A stretch of 64,000 nucleotides of DNA from Cheiracanthium punctorium (Eukaryota; Arthropoda; Arachnida; Araneae; Cheiracanthiidae). Positions 1 through 12,194 of the stretch are shown here, in pieces (within the stretch, counting starts at the first letter, position 1; every line of letters begins with the position of its first letter). A program made the position numbers and the translations under genes. The stretch spans positions 62,001 through 126,000 of the forward strand of contig JAWZYV010012251.1 in the NCBI GenBank assembly GCA_038373885.1. The letters run 5' to 3'. The notes beneath the pieces are model-generated. The model saw only the letters and a list, made by a program, of their open reading frames with translations. It did not search any database and was not told where the DNA came from.

Positions 1-865
1 GAAAGTGCATTTCTCGTAAGGTGGAAGGACAGTTGGTATTTCCTGGATGACACATCTTTGATTCCTATCCCCCACTCTTTAAAAAATGGTCAACGATTCC
101 TTTAACCGGAACTGATATAGAAAATGATACGTTCTTTTGTCTGAACTTAAGAATTTTACTCTCCGATAAATCCCATCGATGTCGATTATAACACGAGAAT
201 ATTTTAAATTATTTATGAGTTTTGTTTACTTTGAAGTTTATTTAGTCAAAATCGAAAGCAAATGGCTAAAAGAAAACATATATCTATCGAAATGAAATTC
301 AACATCATAAAAGATTTTGATAAAGGCATGAAGCAAGCTGAGGTTTTCAGAAAATACGGACTTTCTTAGTCGACTGTTGCTACATTTTTAAAGAAACGGA
401 CAGAAATTGAAAACACTTTCACAAAATTCAAAATAAATAAGGATAAATTAATAGGTATATATTTTCAATTAATATCTAATACATTTTAAAAAACACTTTT
501 GCGGCATTCAGGTATTATTTATTTAGACATTATATATTTGTTATTCAAATATGCTATAAATATTTATAAGCTATATTGCCGCTAGAATCCCTGGCGAGGC
601 GGCATGGGTATTTAACTAAAATTTGTGAATGATGTGAAAATTACTGAAAACTATAAACATGTTTTTCTTTTTTCATTTATTATATATTACTTGCGAGGGT
701 GTGCTGAATGTTAACAGAACACTTTCTGGTTACATTGCAGGGTATGGGATATATGAAGAACAAAAATCTTTTCGTTCCAATATCGATTCTCTCTATAACG
801 ATAATTCTCTTTATAACGATATATTATTTTGGCCCCCAAAATATCGTTATAGAGGGATTTCACTG
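1..865 (+). mobile_element. 3' part of a Tigger/pogo-like DNA transposon (left end outside window)
   Basis: The right terminal inverted repeat is at about 837-865. It reads as the 'cagtgaaatccctctataac' type on the minus strand and is followed by the TA target dinucleotide at 866-867. The subterminal sequence repeats the 'ctctataacgata' word around 790-850, as is common in Tigger-type elements. A psq/CENP-B-type helix-turn-helix start (262-369) lies inside. No matching left repeat is visible in 1-261, so the left end is probably outside the window or lost. Only the first part of a transposase is present, so this is a deletion derivative. Superfamily call is from motif recognition. Confidence 0.55.
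262..489 (+). pseudogene. Tigger/pogo transposase N-terminus, interrupted
   Basis: An ATG at 262 opens a basic peptide beginning MAKRKHISIEMKFNIIKDF and continuing through a GMKQAEVFRKYGLS helix-turn-helix. This is the psq/CENP-B-type DNA-binding start of Tigger transposases. An in-frame TAG at 367-369 falls inside the recognition helix, and the same frame then continues (STVATFLKKR) to about 480. Neither the second HTH nor the DDE catalytic core follows. It is a dead fragment. Family assignment is by recognition; exact subfamily unknown. Confidence 0.55.
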
Positions 866-867
866 TA

Positions 868-1216
868 AAATATCAAAAGAAGCATAAACACACAAAGAGT
901 CACTTAAAACAAACATTTCTCGGATGCACATTCATATTACACAATTCTTAACCAGCTGCCTGCTCGTAGAAGATTTTTAAAAATGCTTACTTTTGATTGG
1001 TGCTTTTTCCTCTTTTTCTTTCCCCCTTCAACACGCACAACATACTATATTACAAAGCATGGAATATGTAATCCAGGCATGAGAATTTTTTGCGGTTTTG
1101 TTTATTAAATTATTTGAGGAAAAAAATGTTATGTAGCTCCAGCATGCAAACAATATTTCAATTGATATGGAAAATTCTTGTCTTATGGTTAATGATTTCA
1201 AGGTAAACTTGGTCAA
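868..1216. other. No gene recognised
   Basis: AT-rich spacer between the Tigger right end and recognisable Gypsy pol. Some of 1085-1216 may be degraded protease-to-RT linker of the following Gypsy copy, but no motif is readable. I see no LTR here that matches the sequence after 4532, so the Gypsy copy looks 5'-truncated. Confidence 0.4.
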
Positions 1217-1618
1217 TTTTGTAAATAATAAAGACTAGTAATATGCATGTTGTGTGCAACTATTAATGAAAAGTGTCCTAATTCAATTGCAGTGAATGAC
1301 AATTCTGTTTATTTATCTAAAAAGGTCATTTTAGAACCAGATGAGCATATTTATGCTCAGGTTTGTTGCGATAAGTCTAGCACTGAATATTTTCTTTTAG
1401 CACCAAATGATGCTGAAAATTGCATTTCTTATGAGGCTTGTTATTTAAATGACACTTTAATCAAAACAAAAATGGTAACGAGGGCTCTCAAAAAATTTTT
1501 GTATTTATTCGTAATATATCTGAACAGACAATTCATTTAAATAAGATTGGTAATATTTATGATATTGATGAATTTAAAGAAAAAGGGCTAACAAACAGAT
1601 AATTCTGGGAATTTTCAA

Positions 1619-3247
1619 ATGTGTAATTTAATACAACCTACATTAGAAGTGCTTAAAAAAAGAAAACAGCAATTAACTTCATCTGATTTTGACTTAGCAC
1701 ATTTAGAAAGTAATGAATTATGTAATTTGTTACTAAGCAATTTTGCTGCCTTTTCAAAAGATATGTTTACTTTAGGACACACTGACAGAGTTATTCCTGT
1801 ATTGAACTTTACTAATGATTTTTCAATAAAAACTTTGCCCTTTCCAATTCCACAGGTGCTTCAAAATAAAGCTAAAGAGCAAATAGACCAATTACTAAAT
1901 GCAGGTATAATTGAACGTAACTGTTCTGAGTGGGACTTCTCTGATAATTTTGGTAAAGAAAAAGCCTGACTCCTCTGCCTAGCAGAAGTATAGATTAGCC
2001 CGTGATTTGCATACATTAAATTCTGTCATACAAGGTTCCATCATATCCTTTACCTAAAATTCAGACAATTTTTTACTGATCTATCAACATATAAATTTTT
2101 CACCAGTTTAGATTTACAACAAGCTTATCATCAAATAGATTTGCTAAAAGATTTACAAAATAAAATAACTTTCACTTCTCAGTTTGGCTCATTTAAATTT
2201 AAGAGAATGGTTTTTGGTTTGAAATCCTCTGCTATAACTTTTCAGGCGCTCATGGATCTTTTACTGGATGAGGTTAACTCGGATGGAATTTTCGCATATC
2301 AGGATGATCTTATTATAGGCTCACATTCTTTCAAAGACACTGTACATAAAATTGAAAAAGTTTTTAAAGTTTTATGTAAATATAATTTGATACTTGCTCC
2401 TACTAAATGTTCTTTTCATAAAACATCAACAAACTATTTGGGTTTTCATATTGAAAATCATTTTATCAAGCCTATTCAAAGTAATATTGCAACAGTTGTT
2501 TCTTTTCCAACTCCTACAACAAAAAAACAATTAAAACACTTTATTGGTTTGACAACTTTTTACAAACACTTAATTCCTGCATTTTTTGAATTGTCTCAAC
2601 CATTGATTCAATTAACTACTCCTAAAGCTAAATTTGTTTGGACACCTACACATGAACAAAATTTTCAAAAGATGCAAGAAATATTTTTCTCTGAACCTAT
2701 GGTAAGACTACCTGACTGGAATAAGACATTTTATTTAAATACTGATGCTTCCAATATTTCTATAAGTAATTGTCTTTTACAAATGTATGATGATAAACTA
2801 TTTCCAGTTGTTTATTTTTCTAAAGCTTTAAATAAAACTGAGCAAAAGTATCGTGCTCTGAAGTTGGAACTGATGGCTATATACAAATCTGTTAATGCAT
2901 TTAAATGTTATTTATATAATAGATATTTTATAATTCTTTCTGATAGTGCTCCTTTGAAAACATATAAAAAGGCTACCAACCTAGTTGACATAATCACAAG
3001 GTGGTTACTTGAGTTGTTTGAATATTCATTTAGTTTTGAGCGCATTGCTGGATCTAAAAATATACTTGCTGACTATTTATCTAGGGACAATTTTGAAAAT
3101 AATACTGAAACTTTTAACAATAATCCATGGTTAATTTATGATAAAGGTGTTATATCAATTGTTGAAAATGTTCTTAAAAATAATGAATATGTAAACTTTT
3201 TAGTTATAAAAAATTCAAATTGGTCCCCTTTTAGAAATTTCTTATGA
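1619..3247 (+). pseudogene. Gypsy reverse transcriptase and RNase H (frameshifted)
   Basis: RT begins near 1619. The 'QIDQLLNAGIIERNCSEW' segment is the usual RT entry of Gypsy pol. A frameshift near 1940 and a TAG near 1990 break the next block, after which the SLDLQQAYHQIDL segment (about 2108-2146) carries motif A. An open frame from 2141 to 3247 (368 codons) then holds FKRMVFGLKSSAITFQ, the catalytic box FAYQDDLIIG (about 2300) and the RNase H segments LNTDASN and LKLELMAIYKS. The catalytic box is YQDD where most Gypsy elements have YIDD, YVDD or YLDD. It ends in the connection domain. Confidence 0.85.
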
Positions 3248-3434
3248 AACATTTTTCAGAGAGCAAAATGCTAATCCTGAGTTGTCTGTCATTTATGATG
3301 AAATTTTAAGTAAGGATTCCTCTGCAACTCATCCTGCTTTTTTTATTCATCCGGAAACTAAGTTATTAATGTGTGAAAAGTATGATGTTCATAATCAAAC
3401 TTATAATCACTTATAATCAATTGTTGTTCCATAT

Positions 3435-4531
3435 TTGTTAAAAGCAAAAGCTTTAACAATTTCTCATCTGTCACATTGTGGTTTAAAAAAGACTTATGAA
3501 TTTCTAACAAGAAAGTATTTTTGGAAAGGTATTTATACTATCAATTTTATTGCCTCTTGTACTGTATGCTTACAGGTCAAACATCATCCTACTCGACCTG
3601 CTCCTTTACAACAAACATACACACCAACTTACCCAGGACATACCATTGCTATTGACCTTTGGTCCCTTCAGTAATGGTCGTACTGTTCTAACAATCACTG
3701 ATCATTTCTCTCACCATATGGAGCTTGTGCCTCTTACTTCTACGTCTGCTAATGTTATAGTCGAGGCTCTTTTTTAATATTTTACAAATTTTGGTCATCC
3801 TCCAGTGATTTTGTCAGATTTAGGGCCACAGTTTGTTGCCTCAATTTATAATCATTTTCATGACAAACTTGGTATAAAAATTAATCATTCTTCAGCTGGT
3901 CATCCTCAATGCAATTCAATTGCTGAACACAAAAATACTTTCATTAAATACACTGTAAATTCTTTATTATTTGATGGCCACAGCTTTGAATGTACAATTT
4001 TAATTCACAAGTTTTTGTATAATGGTTCGACACATTCAACTACTGGTTTTATGCCTAATTTATTATATTTTGGTAGAAAATTATCACTTATTTTTGACAC
4101 ATTCAAATTTGAGGCAACTCCACCAAATCTTAATGACATACATACTTATAAATTAATGAAAGAATTAGACTATCTATAAGAAAGCTTATCAAAACATAAT
4201 TTCTTCACAAACAATTCGCTTTCAGAGACACTCGAGAGATTTAAATGTAAATGACATTGTTTATAAAAAGCCTTCGGATAAATTTAAATCTAAATTCACA
4301 GGTCCTTATGAGATCACTGAAAAGCACTCACCTGTGTCTTTCTCAATTACACGTTTGCATGCTCCTCATCTTGAACCTCAGAGAGTACATATCGATAGAT
4401 TAATTTTGGCTCTTCCACGTTCTGAATATCTTTCTTTATATAGTAATAATCACTACCATGATGGTTTTACAAATAATTTTAATCTACCTGCAACTTCATA
4501 TAATAGGTATAACTTAAGACCTAGAAAGTAG
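3435..4531 (+). pseudogene. Gypsy integrase with C-terminal GPY/F-like module
   Basis: The zinc module reads ISHLSHCGLKK...ASCTVCLQ (about 3450-3590). The integrase core keeps a first Asp (IAIDLWS, 3650), a second Asp (ILSDLGPQF, 3810) and a Glu (NSIAEHKN, 3925). A stop near 3672 and another near 3776 split the core, and a third interrupts at 4177. The C-terminal part contains FTGPYEITEKHSP (about 4298) and finishes with YNLRPRK at 4529, a common end for Gypsy integrases. The catalytic triad is intact in sequence although the frame is not. Confidence 0.8.
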
Positions 4532-6850
4532 ATGCATATTTTCGTTTTAGTAATGGTGCGTTTGTGAAGGTACCTACGGACACTTCCTTGCTTTGTACAC
4601 TGTTGTATAATATCTTGCTTGTATCTGGCTGGTACAGTGTTTTTAAAGATGTACACTTCAGTATACTGTATAATATGTATCTCTTTTCATGAAACTTAAT
4701 TAATCAAATTGTTGTTAATTTTAAAAAAAAAGGAACAATAGTTTTCTGTAGGTGAGCTTATGGTTGTCGGTAATCATTTCTTTTGTTGGTGTCATGCTTT
4801 TTTTTTTTCTTATTGGCAGTCCCTTTTAAAATTTTTCCTGAAGCTAAATCGTCCCAAATTTACAAGTCCCATGCGCCTCGTTGTTGAGACGAGATTTAGC
4901 TTCTGTTCACACGTGCTTTTTGCACTTTTGTAAGTTTTAACTTGCACTTTCTCATACTCACTTTGATCTCCATATTTTGGTTTCACATTTAGGTGCTACT
5001 TCATTCTTTTTCCCCCTGTCAGAACTTGAATGTCTTGTGCATGCCTCGCCCGTGTCCCCATAGGATGCTTGTTACACTCATATTTTTGTCACAAGATTAA
5101 CTTTTGATGCATTGTCATGCATCTGTCTTAAATTGCTTTGTCAGCACAATGGACTGTTTTTTCTTTTCTACACAATTTAGTGAGTTTTTCTAACTTTCAC
5201 CTTCTTTTCACACACAAACATACATTTTTCTTTTGTGTTTACCAAATTTTTTTCAGTAATGTTTTTGTTCATGTTTTGTCTGTTTGAAAATTTCTTGATT
5301 TTGTCACAAAATCTTTAAATTTGTTTTGAAGCTCGTGTTTGAAAAAATATTTATATATGTTTCGATATTTTATTGATTGAAAGTTTTTATAATGTTTTTC
5401 CAAGAAGGGAATTAGTTTTGATGATGAAAGAAAGAAATAATAATAATAAAACGTTTGTTTTGAAATTTGATAGCAATACCTGTGCTGCAACTTGATTGCA
5501 TTGGACACATTTCAGGTATTTGATTGCAATCATTTTGACTTAATTGTGTGAATTATTTCATGACATTCATTTATTTAGAAGCTTCATCTTTGAAATTTAT
5601 TTTAAAATTTTCAAGTTGATTAAGTGCACTGAGTATATTTGAGATTGAATATGTCTAAGACATTGAGCATTTTTATTTCCTATTTTATATGGACATTGAT
5701 AATGCACATGACTTTGAAAGTAAATGGCAGTTTAAAAAAAAAAAAGTTTTTGCATGTGCAAAGTTGTCTGTATAAAGAGATCTTACATCTATGACGTGAT
5801 GTATATGTATTATTTTGAATATCCAAGGCTATATTTCTTCTTTAGTTTGCACGTGTGTAATTTTTGATATCTAATGAATAAGTGTATAATTTTATATTGT
5901 TTTTATTTGTAGCGGAGTAATGTTGATAGGTTTGCTAGTGGCATTTTGTAATGTATTTTATAATTTATTTCTTCTCATTATTTGGTATAGTGTAGTAGTG
6001 TAATTTTGCGTATTTTTTTTTTAAAGCCTTCATGAGCACTGCGTGTTAGGCTTTCTGTGAAATTCTAAGGTTAAAATTCTTTGTTGAAAAATTTTTCTGC
6101 CATCAAAATTTTTGTTGGGCTGTGGGGAGATATATGTGACAAAGATCACATATATTTCAAGTCTGAAATAATGTTCTTTTTGTTTCGTGTTTCAAAATCA
6201 GAATTCCGTATTCAGTTTTAATTTCTCTCTCCACTTTGCTTTTCTGCTTGATAAATGCACATTTGTTTTTTATTCTTCGCATTTGTGGTTTCTCTTCTAA
6301 ATTAATTTCGCTTTAATGTATGCTGTGTAAGTTCTTGGTGCCTGCCTGTCGGTGTGGTCTCTGTTCCCACAGGGCTGTAGGCTTTTGGTACGCCATTCAC
6401 CAAATTCTGGCACTTCTGCCTTGGCAATATGCATATAATCCGTTAACTTCAAAATTTTTCTTTTTTTTCATGCCTACTGGACAGTTTTGGTCACGTGAGC
6501 AGTGGCTTATGAGTGCTCATCTTTTTCTCACCAGGGTATCAAAGCTGGCCAATTTTATTAAGTTTTTTCACAGACTTCTTCATATCTCTCCGTTAGAGGA
6601 GGTTGATTTCGATTAGTTATGGAACTCCGGCACGTTGTCTGGCCGGAACGATTAGATCTGTTCTGGGTGTTACTTTTTATTGAAGCAGTATACTGTATGA
6701 TATAGAACTTGTTTCCTTTGAAACTGTATTTGCTGATACCTACAATAAAATGTAGATTTTACAGAACTGAAGTCCTCTCTCTGTTTTTCTCAAACTTCTG
6801 CGTGACTCATGGATTTCTAAACCACTATACTATGATGAACCGGCCAACAG
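4532..6850 (+). repeat. Probable 3' UTR and 3' LTR of the + strand Gypsy
   Basis: T-rich non-coding sequence directly after integrase. A purine-rich patch, aaaaaaaaaggaac, lies near 4723. A poly(A) signal AATAAA lies at about 6744-6749, followed by a more GC-balanced stretch ending with 'ccggccaaca' near 6850, which could be an LTR 3' end. There is no second LTR in the window to prove the boundaries, so they are approximate. Open frames inside (for example 6320-6616) resemble no protein I know. Confidence 0.35.
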
Positions 6851-6953
6851 TATCTTCTCGGTTTCATCCAACAACTCCCTCATAGCTGCACGGGGCTCTG
6901 TCCAGTGATTCCGTTTTATCGGGAGAATGGGTGAATGCCTATTGTCTGTAATT

Positions 6954-7288
6954 GTTTTTGTAGTGCTGCTTCAAAAGTGTGTATCTCCTCAGTCTTTTGG
7001 ATTATAAAGACAATTTTTATTTTGTTTTAAAGTACAGTATAAGTGTTTCTTGCCATGTCATTTTGAGATTTTTATCACTTGTTCTACATGACATTTTTGG
7101 GGGGGTGAAAAGTTAACCTATTCTCAATAGCAAGGAGTGAGTACTTTTTGTATTACTTCAAAAGCGTGTATCTCTGTCTTTTGGAATAACAAGACTGTTT
7201 TGTTTTAAAGTACAGTATAAGAGCTTCGTACCATGTCATTTTTAGATTTTTATCACCTGTCCCACATGACTCTTTGGGGGGGGGGGGG
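6954..7288. repeat. Imperfect two-copy tandem duplication, about 190-bp period
   Basis: Two related units, 6954-7108 and 7144-7288, share 'cttcaaaag.gtgtatctc', 'ttttgttttaaagtacagta' and 'catgtcatttt.agattttt', and each ends in a G run. No coding potential seen. Confidence 0.7.
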
Positions 7289-7299
7289 ATAAAAAGGCA

Positions 7300-9220
7300 C
7301 ATTTTTCAATTTTTTGAAAGTTTAAGCAATTTTTTCAGGATGAAAGACCACGAGTAACAGCTCATTTTTTTTCTGCATATAGTATTGATATGTAAGTGTA
7401 ACAGGGGAAAAAAATTGGTTTGTTAATGAAACTTCTTCAATGCTTTTTTAATGCCTAAAATGACACACACACACAAAAAAAAATTAGTTTGTGAATGACT
7501 ATTTGATGTCCAAAACACTGCATTTAGGCTAAACATAACTCTATTTTATTAGCCACATTTTAAAGTCCATTCTTTAAGCTTCCCAGTAAGCCTTATCTGA
7601 TCTTCCTACTCTTTCAAATGAAAATTCTACAGCTTTTAGAAAAGAGCCTAAAATGGCAATTTTTACTCATCTGCAGAGCAAACATATTGCTATATCTGAA
7701 GAACGATTTTTTTTAAAAAAGAAATAAAAAAATACTGTTTGGGGATAAAGAAGATAGGTAGCTATCACCTACAAAATTTTGTGAAAATCAAAAATGGTAT
7801 GGCACAGCCCATTTGTCAATTTAACATGGAATGACCCATTTATCTGTGTATTGATTTCTACTTTACTTTGACAAAGGGATGAAGAAAATCTTTCCAATAT
7901 AGATATTTTAATAAATGAATCGAAATTAGAAATAAATACATTTTCACATAAAATGATACAAGACATTTCATTCTTTAATGCTAGTATTTTTAGTTATAAA
8001 ATTTAAATTTCCTCATTGTTTTAATAAAACAAGAAAATCATGTGCATTAAATATAGCAATACTTATTTACAGATTAGAATTTGTTAAAATACATTTAAAT
8101 GCAATATTATACACAGAATAAAGCAGTTAAATAATATTTAGATGCAATGATATTCTGTTTTCAAATGCATGCCTATTGAACACTGAGGGTTTATCTAAAA
8201 TCAAGAAACTTCGTATTTTGAGATAAATGCACATTTCATGATAATAAGTGGCCTCAGGAATAGGATATTCCTCCTCCTGATTAACAAAAAAAGAGTAATG
8301 GTTTAAAACCATGGTGTATCTGAGCCTCAAAACCTTCCCTGCTTTTTCACCTCCTTCCCTAAGGAAAGAGGAACAAAGCAAAATATCTGGCTTTTTTCCT
8401 AAATTTTGTCTGTGTAAAATGACAAATTACTCTTTGTCTAATTTAGATATAATTGAGAGGATAAAATATTTAGAAAACTGAACTTAACTCTTCTCCGTTG
8501 TGTTTTCAAAATTATATTATTTTTTAAATGACATGTATATTTTTTGTGACATATAAAATACTTTATGAAAAAGTAGCTCTGAATTTGATTGTATGAAAGT
8601 TCTCAACTGAGATTAACACTTTGAAATTTAAAAATCATTAATTTTTTCAGCATTCCGAGCAATGATGTGTGCTAATGTATCTAATGCAAAAAATAAAGAA
8701 ATATTGAAAATTCTAATAAATAATTGAAAATTCTAATTAAATGTTTTGCATTTTGTTTCCCATCGATTTAGCATTGAAATGGAAACCTCGGGAGTCCTGT
8801 GCATAGCAGCCTTAATGTATCAAATTACATATTTTAATTTTTAGTTCTCTTAGTTAATTTAACCTTCTGAGAATCTTTGAAAAGGGCAAGAATATGTACC
8901 TAACTTCATGCAGTTTTAACCATACCAAGTAATAAACTTTGGAAAAAGTAATGGTTGTGTATATGAGGGAAAATATGCTTTGATTACTACTTTTGGAACA
9001 TAAAGTTTAAAAATGTTTTATGGTGTACATATTTGTTGGTATAAAATTCAGATTCAGTACAGAAAAAAAAAAATTAGTAAAATGGAAAAAATATTCTTCT
9101 ACTACTCATCAGTTTAAAATATTATGAATTTTGTACATTGTTGATCTTTCTATATAATGAAACTTTTTTTAAAGCATAATATTAATATCAGAATATAAAA
9201 TAATTTGTTTTATATTTTAG
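7300..9220. other. Intron of TMEM164; no gene recognised
   Basis: AT-rich sequence before the first visible TMEM164 exon. I looked for the preceding exon (in the family it holds a conserved NPCH-type segment) and did not find it. No transposon termini recognised. Confidence 0.4.
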
Positions 9221-9340
9221 ATTTTTCTTCTTGCTGCACCTCCAACATCAAAAGCTGTTACATTCCTTTTTAGAGTTCAAATGCATTGTCTATATGGTGC
9301 TATCTTAGCCATTTTATTTCCTGTTTTAAATACTCGAAAG
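9221..9340 (+). CDS. TMEM164: TMEM164 exon, first of four in the window
   Basis: Acceptor TATATTTTAG ends at 9220 and donor GTTTGT starts at 9341. The 120-bp exon is phase 0 at both ends and gives 40 residues starting [13 protein letters not shown], then [20 protein letters not shown]. This closely resembles the vertebrate TMEM164 segment between the conserved NPCH region and the first conserved histidine helix, so the paralogous or homologous assignment is secure by recognition. TMEM164 is a multi-pass membrane protein; the human protein has been reported as an acyltransferase acting on ether phospholipids. The upstream exons, including the N-terminus, are not in this window. Confidence 0.88.
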
Positions 9341-9659
9341 GTTTGTAATTGTTTATTGCATTTCCTGATGATTGACTAAATAATTCTCACATAGTATATT
9401 TATGAAGCTTTTGTCCAGCAAAGAAAAAAAAAAATTGCTCCAGACAATTAATTCTAGACAGTTTGTGCCAATTTTTGGTAGGAGGCATAAGGACAGGTCT
9501 GAATATATTGGAACAGTTGTAACCGTGTACATATCATAAAAGATGGTACTTCAGGCATACTAAAAAAAAAAAAAAGTTATGATGTTAATTTTGTCAGTCT
9601 TTGAATATATATAAAAAATAATAATAATAAAGTGCATTTTTTGGCCTTTAATGTTTTTC

Positions 9660-11005
9660 TTTTACAGGAAAGGCTAAAATGCCACACAAGCAGCAAACAA
9701 GATATGCACGGTTTATGGCAAACCTTTAGCCACCTGAAAAGCCAGTCTTCATCTAGAGAAGGCCACATGCTCTGTGTCTGGTGGGATTGGAAATTAATCC
9801 TGTATTATGAGCTTTTGCCAAACAATGGCTGCATTCGTAAACGACAAACTCGTTGCACGAGTTTTCGTATGAAAACTGAAATGCGTGTGTTTAGTGCTGT
9901 CAGTGGTTATCAGTTTCTTTTGCCTTTATGAACAACTTCAGTTTATTTAGTTTCGTCGCCTAGGAGATGTGTTTGTTTACAATTCGCGAATGCGTTAACT
10001 TTGCTGAGGAGAGTTTTTAGCACATACTCAATATAAAATCAACAGGATTTTTAAAAGAAAGAGTGGCCATAATTGAAGTGCACAGATCAAAATTTAGAAA
10101 TTTCAACTTAAACTTCATTGTTTCAAAAGTATTTAGCAAGAGAAATTCAAATTTCGCAAATAACGGTTTAAATCAACTTAAATCTTGACACTAAAACATG
10201 CATTTTCGAATTTACTTAAATGAAAAATACAAGAAAATGATTACCTTTGAAAAAGTATGTACCTCCGTAGCAGTTTCTAACGTATGCCTCAATTTCCTCC
10301 TCGAAAAACTAATATTTGCAACTTCAGCAAGCGTAAAATACTTTTCATAACATTACTATTTCATAACAACGGACGCCATTTCTAAACAAAAACAACGCGC
10401 AGAAAGTAAAACTCAACGAACCTAATTCATTCTCAGTTTACTTCGTTTGAAACTAATTGCACTCAGTTTTGTATACGAAAGCTCTAGTTTTTAAACTGAA
10501 AGCACTCAGTTTCCTTTACGAACTCCTTAGATAGAAACTCGTTGCACGAGTGCAACTCGTTTGTCGTTTACGAATGTGGCCAATAACACAATAAATTTAA
10601 AGAAGTATTGTTTCTAGTTAGCTAAATTAAAGAAACCAATTGAACAAAAATGTGAAGAAATAGCAAATTGGCTAAAGGTTTGCCAACACTCTCTTCATTG
10701 TAACTTCATCAGAACAGCCTTATCTTTAATAACTCACCAAAAGTTGTTAGAGTTTGGTTGGGATGTTCTACCCCAACCACTATATCCTCCAGACCTCATA
10801 CATTGTGATTTCCAGCTACTTTGATCGTTACAAAATTCCCTTAATAAAAAAACTTCAACTCTTTTATCAAGGAAAAAAAAAACAAACTCATAGAAAAGTT
10901 ATTTGCGAAAATCCCAAGATTTTATAGAGAAACAGAATGTTCAAGTTGTATGAAAGATGGATACAGGTTGTTGAACAGAATGGAATCTCAATGATTTTAT
11001 AAATA
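9660..11005 (+). mobile_element. Degenerate mariner transposon remnant, split by a MITE
   Basis: Mariner transposase segments are readable on both sides of a 755-bp insertion. Before it is GHMLCVWWDWKLILYYELLP (about 9763-9822); after it come the equivalents of the LKKPIEQKCEEIAN helix (about 10628) and the catalytic box PPDLIHCDFQLL (about 10790-10825), then the C-terminal FFA/FY-type end to about 11000. Stops and frameshifts are present (for example TAG near 10613). The N-terminal HTH and left terminus are missing. Removing the insertion and one copy of its AAT duplication restores continuous mariner reading across the junction. It lies in the intron after exon 9221-9340. Confidence 0.75.
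9827..10581. mobile_element. Harbinger-like MITE with 3-bp target duplication
   Basis: Terminal inverted repeats match over about 40 bp: the left end starts GGCTGCATTCGTAAACGAC, and the right end read on the minus strand starts GGCCACATTCGTAAACGAC. Inside each arm a short palindrome-rich word (cgttgcacgagt) recurs. The flanks are AAT at 9824-9826 and AAT at 10582-10584. No transposase is visible in the 755 bp. A 3-bp duplication and GGC/GGG-type ends fit PIF/Harbinger best, but the duplication is AAT rather than the usual TWA, so the superfamily is tentative. The element and its boundaries are firm because the host mariner frame closes when it is removed. Confidence 0.75.
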
Positions 11006-12186
11006 TATGTTAAAATTTCCTGCATTTTGATTTTTCTTCAAAATCTGCACACACGTATTGGGCAATCCAATTCTTACACTGTTCATCAATCATCTTTTTG
11101 TTCATAGGAAAGGAGAGTACCAGAAGATAGTTCTTAGAATTGCCAGTTTTTTACACCCACTTTTCCCTCTCATTGTTCTGTAGTTTAAATGAGTGCTGAC
11201 TTGTTTGTTTGAGAAGGGAGAAAGAGAATGAATTTTCAAAAAATACTTTTAAAAAATGCCTTTTTTAAGCATTAATCAAGCAAAATAAGTAAAAATCTCA
11301 TAACACATAAAAGCAAGCCATAATTCCCCTCCTCTGTTTTAATTAAATTCCAGTTTAATAGACATTTCATTAATTTTATTACAGTAGTATTGCCTTGTTC
11401 ACTTGGTTCTAGTTGAAAAGTTCCCTGTAAAGAAAATTTCATTTATTTCTAATAATAGGTTATTGCAGATTTTATGTAAATATTGCAAAATTTTTAGTAA
11501 ATTCTACAACTTTAATTTATTTTTAATAAGATCCTAATTAAATATTTTTAATCTGTATTATATATTTGTTAAAATTGTTTATTACTTTAAATGAAATGCT
11601 CAAAAGTGAGAACAATTCACCTTTTTATGCAATAGAATAACATAGTACTACCACTTAATTTATCTTACTTGAAAAACTCAGTTATTTTACATTGATTTGC
11701 ATTTCGCAATGTTACATTTTCATAAAGTGGTTACACATTTTAGAATTGCATCGAAAATAAGAGTCCAGCTCATTGTCTTTCATTTGTGAACATGTCTTTT
11801 CTGAATTATTTTTTATGTACTTTTATTTACTTTTCTGCCCACTAGATATCAGCCATATACAATTTTGCTTTAAATTACAGATCTGGGGTGGCCAAATTTG
11901 GTACAGTGAATGGTTTTATGTGGCACTTCCATCATTGTGCCTACTTACTGTTTTGAGACAGATTGACGACTTGAAATAATTTCATGGTCTAAAATATTTT
12001 ATTTCTAATAATTTATGATGTTAGTTCAAAAAGAAGCATTCGTATACTCCAAAATCGTAAATGACCATCCAAAATCAAACCATCTCTGATCCCCTATCAA
12101 ATATTTAAAAAAAAAAAACTAATTTAGAATGCTTTTCTTCAGAACAAACATTTAAATATCATGTTCACATGTTACTAATTTTCCTC
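11006..12186. other. Intron sequence; no gene recognised
   Basis: AT-rich intron. An open frame at 11773-11979 has an acceptor-like 'attacag' before 11881 but ends in a stop and matches nothing in TMEM164, so I do not call an exon. Confidence 0.4.
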
Positions 12187-12194
12187 TCCTAAAC

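Larger units (their letters stand above)
1217..4531 (+). mobile_element. 5'-truncated Ty3/Gypsy retrotransposon, pol region
   Basis: Pol motifs occur in Ty3/Gypsy order on the + strand: linker (1247-1540), RT start (1619 onward), RT core and RNase H (to 3247), the H-C zinc module (about 3450-3590), the integrase core (about 3640-4000) and a GPY/F-like C-terminal module (about 4250-4530). No gag, no protease DSG/DTG motif and no 5' LTR are visible. Several frameshifts and stops separate the pieces, so the copy cannot encode one polyprotein. It lies upstream of the TMEM164 exon at 9221, probably in an intron. It is a different lineage from the minus-strand Gypsy at 26541-49006. Confidence 0.85.

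Noticed and set aside
6320..6616. 98-codon frame in the 3' region of the + strand Gypsy
   Set aside because: No recognisable domain; position fits LTR/UTR sequence and the composition is not protein-like.
8127..8381. 84-codon minus-strand frame with a natural-looking composition
   Set aside because: No start context, splice sites or family resemblance; could not support a gene.
11773..11979. Open frame with WGGQIWYSEWFYVALPSLC preceded by an acceptor-like site, between two TMEM164 exons
   Set aside because: It ends in a stop and has no donor, and the flanking TMEM164 exons (9221-9340 and 14206-14290) already join in phase 0 with no family residues missing between them.
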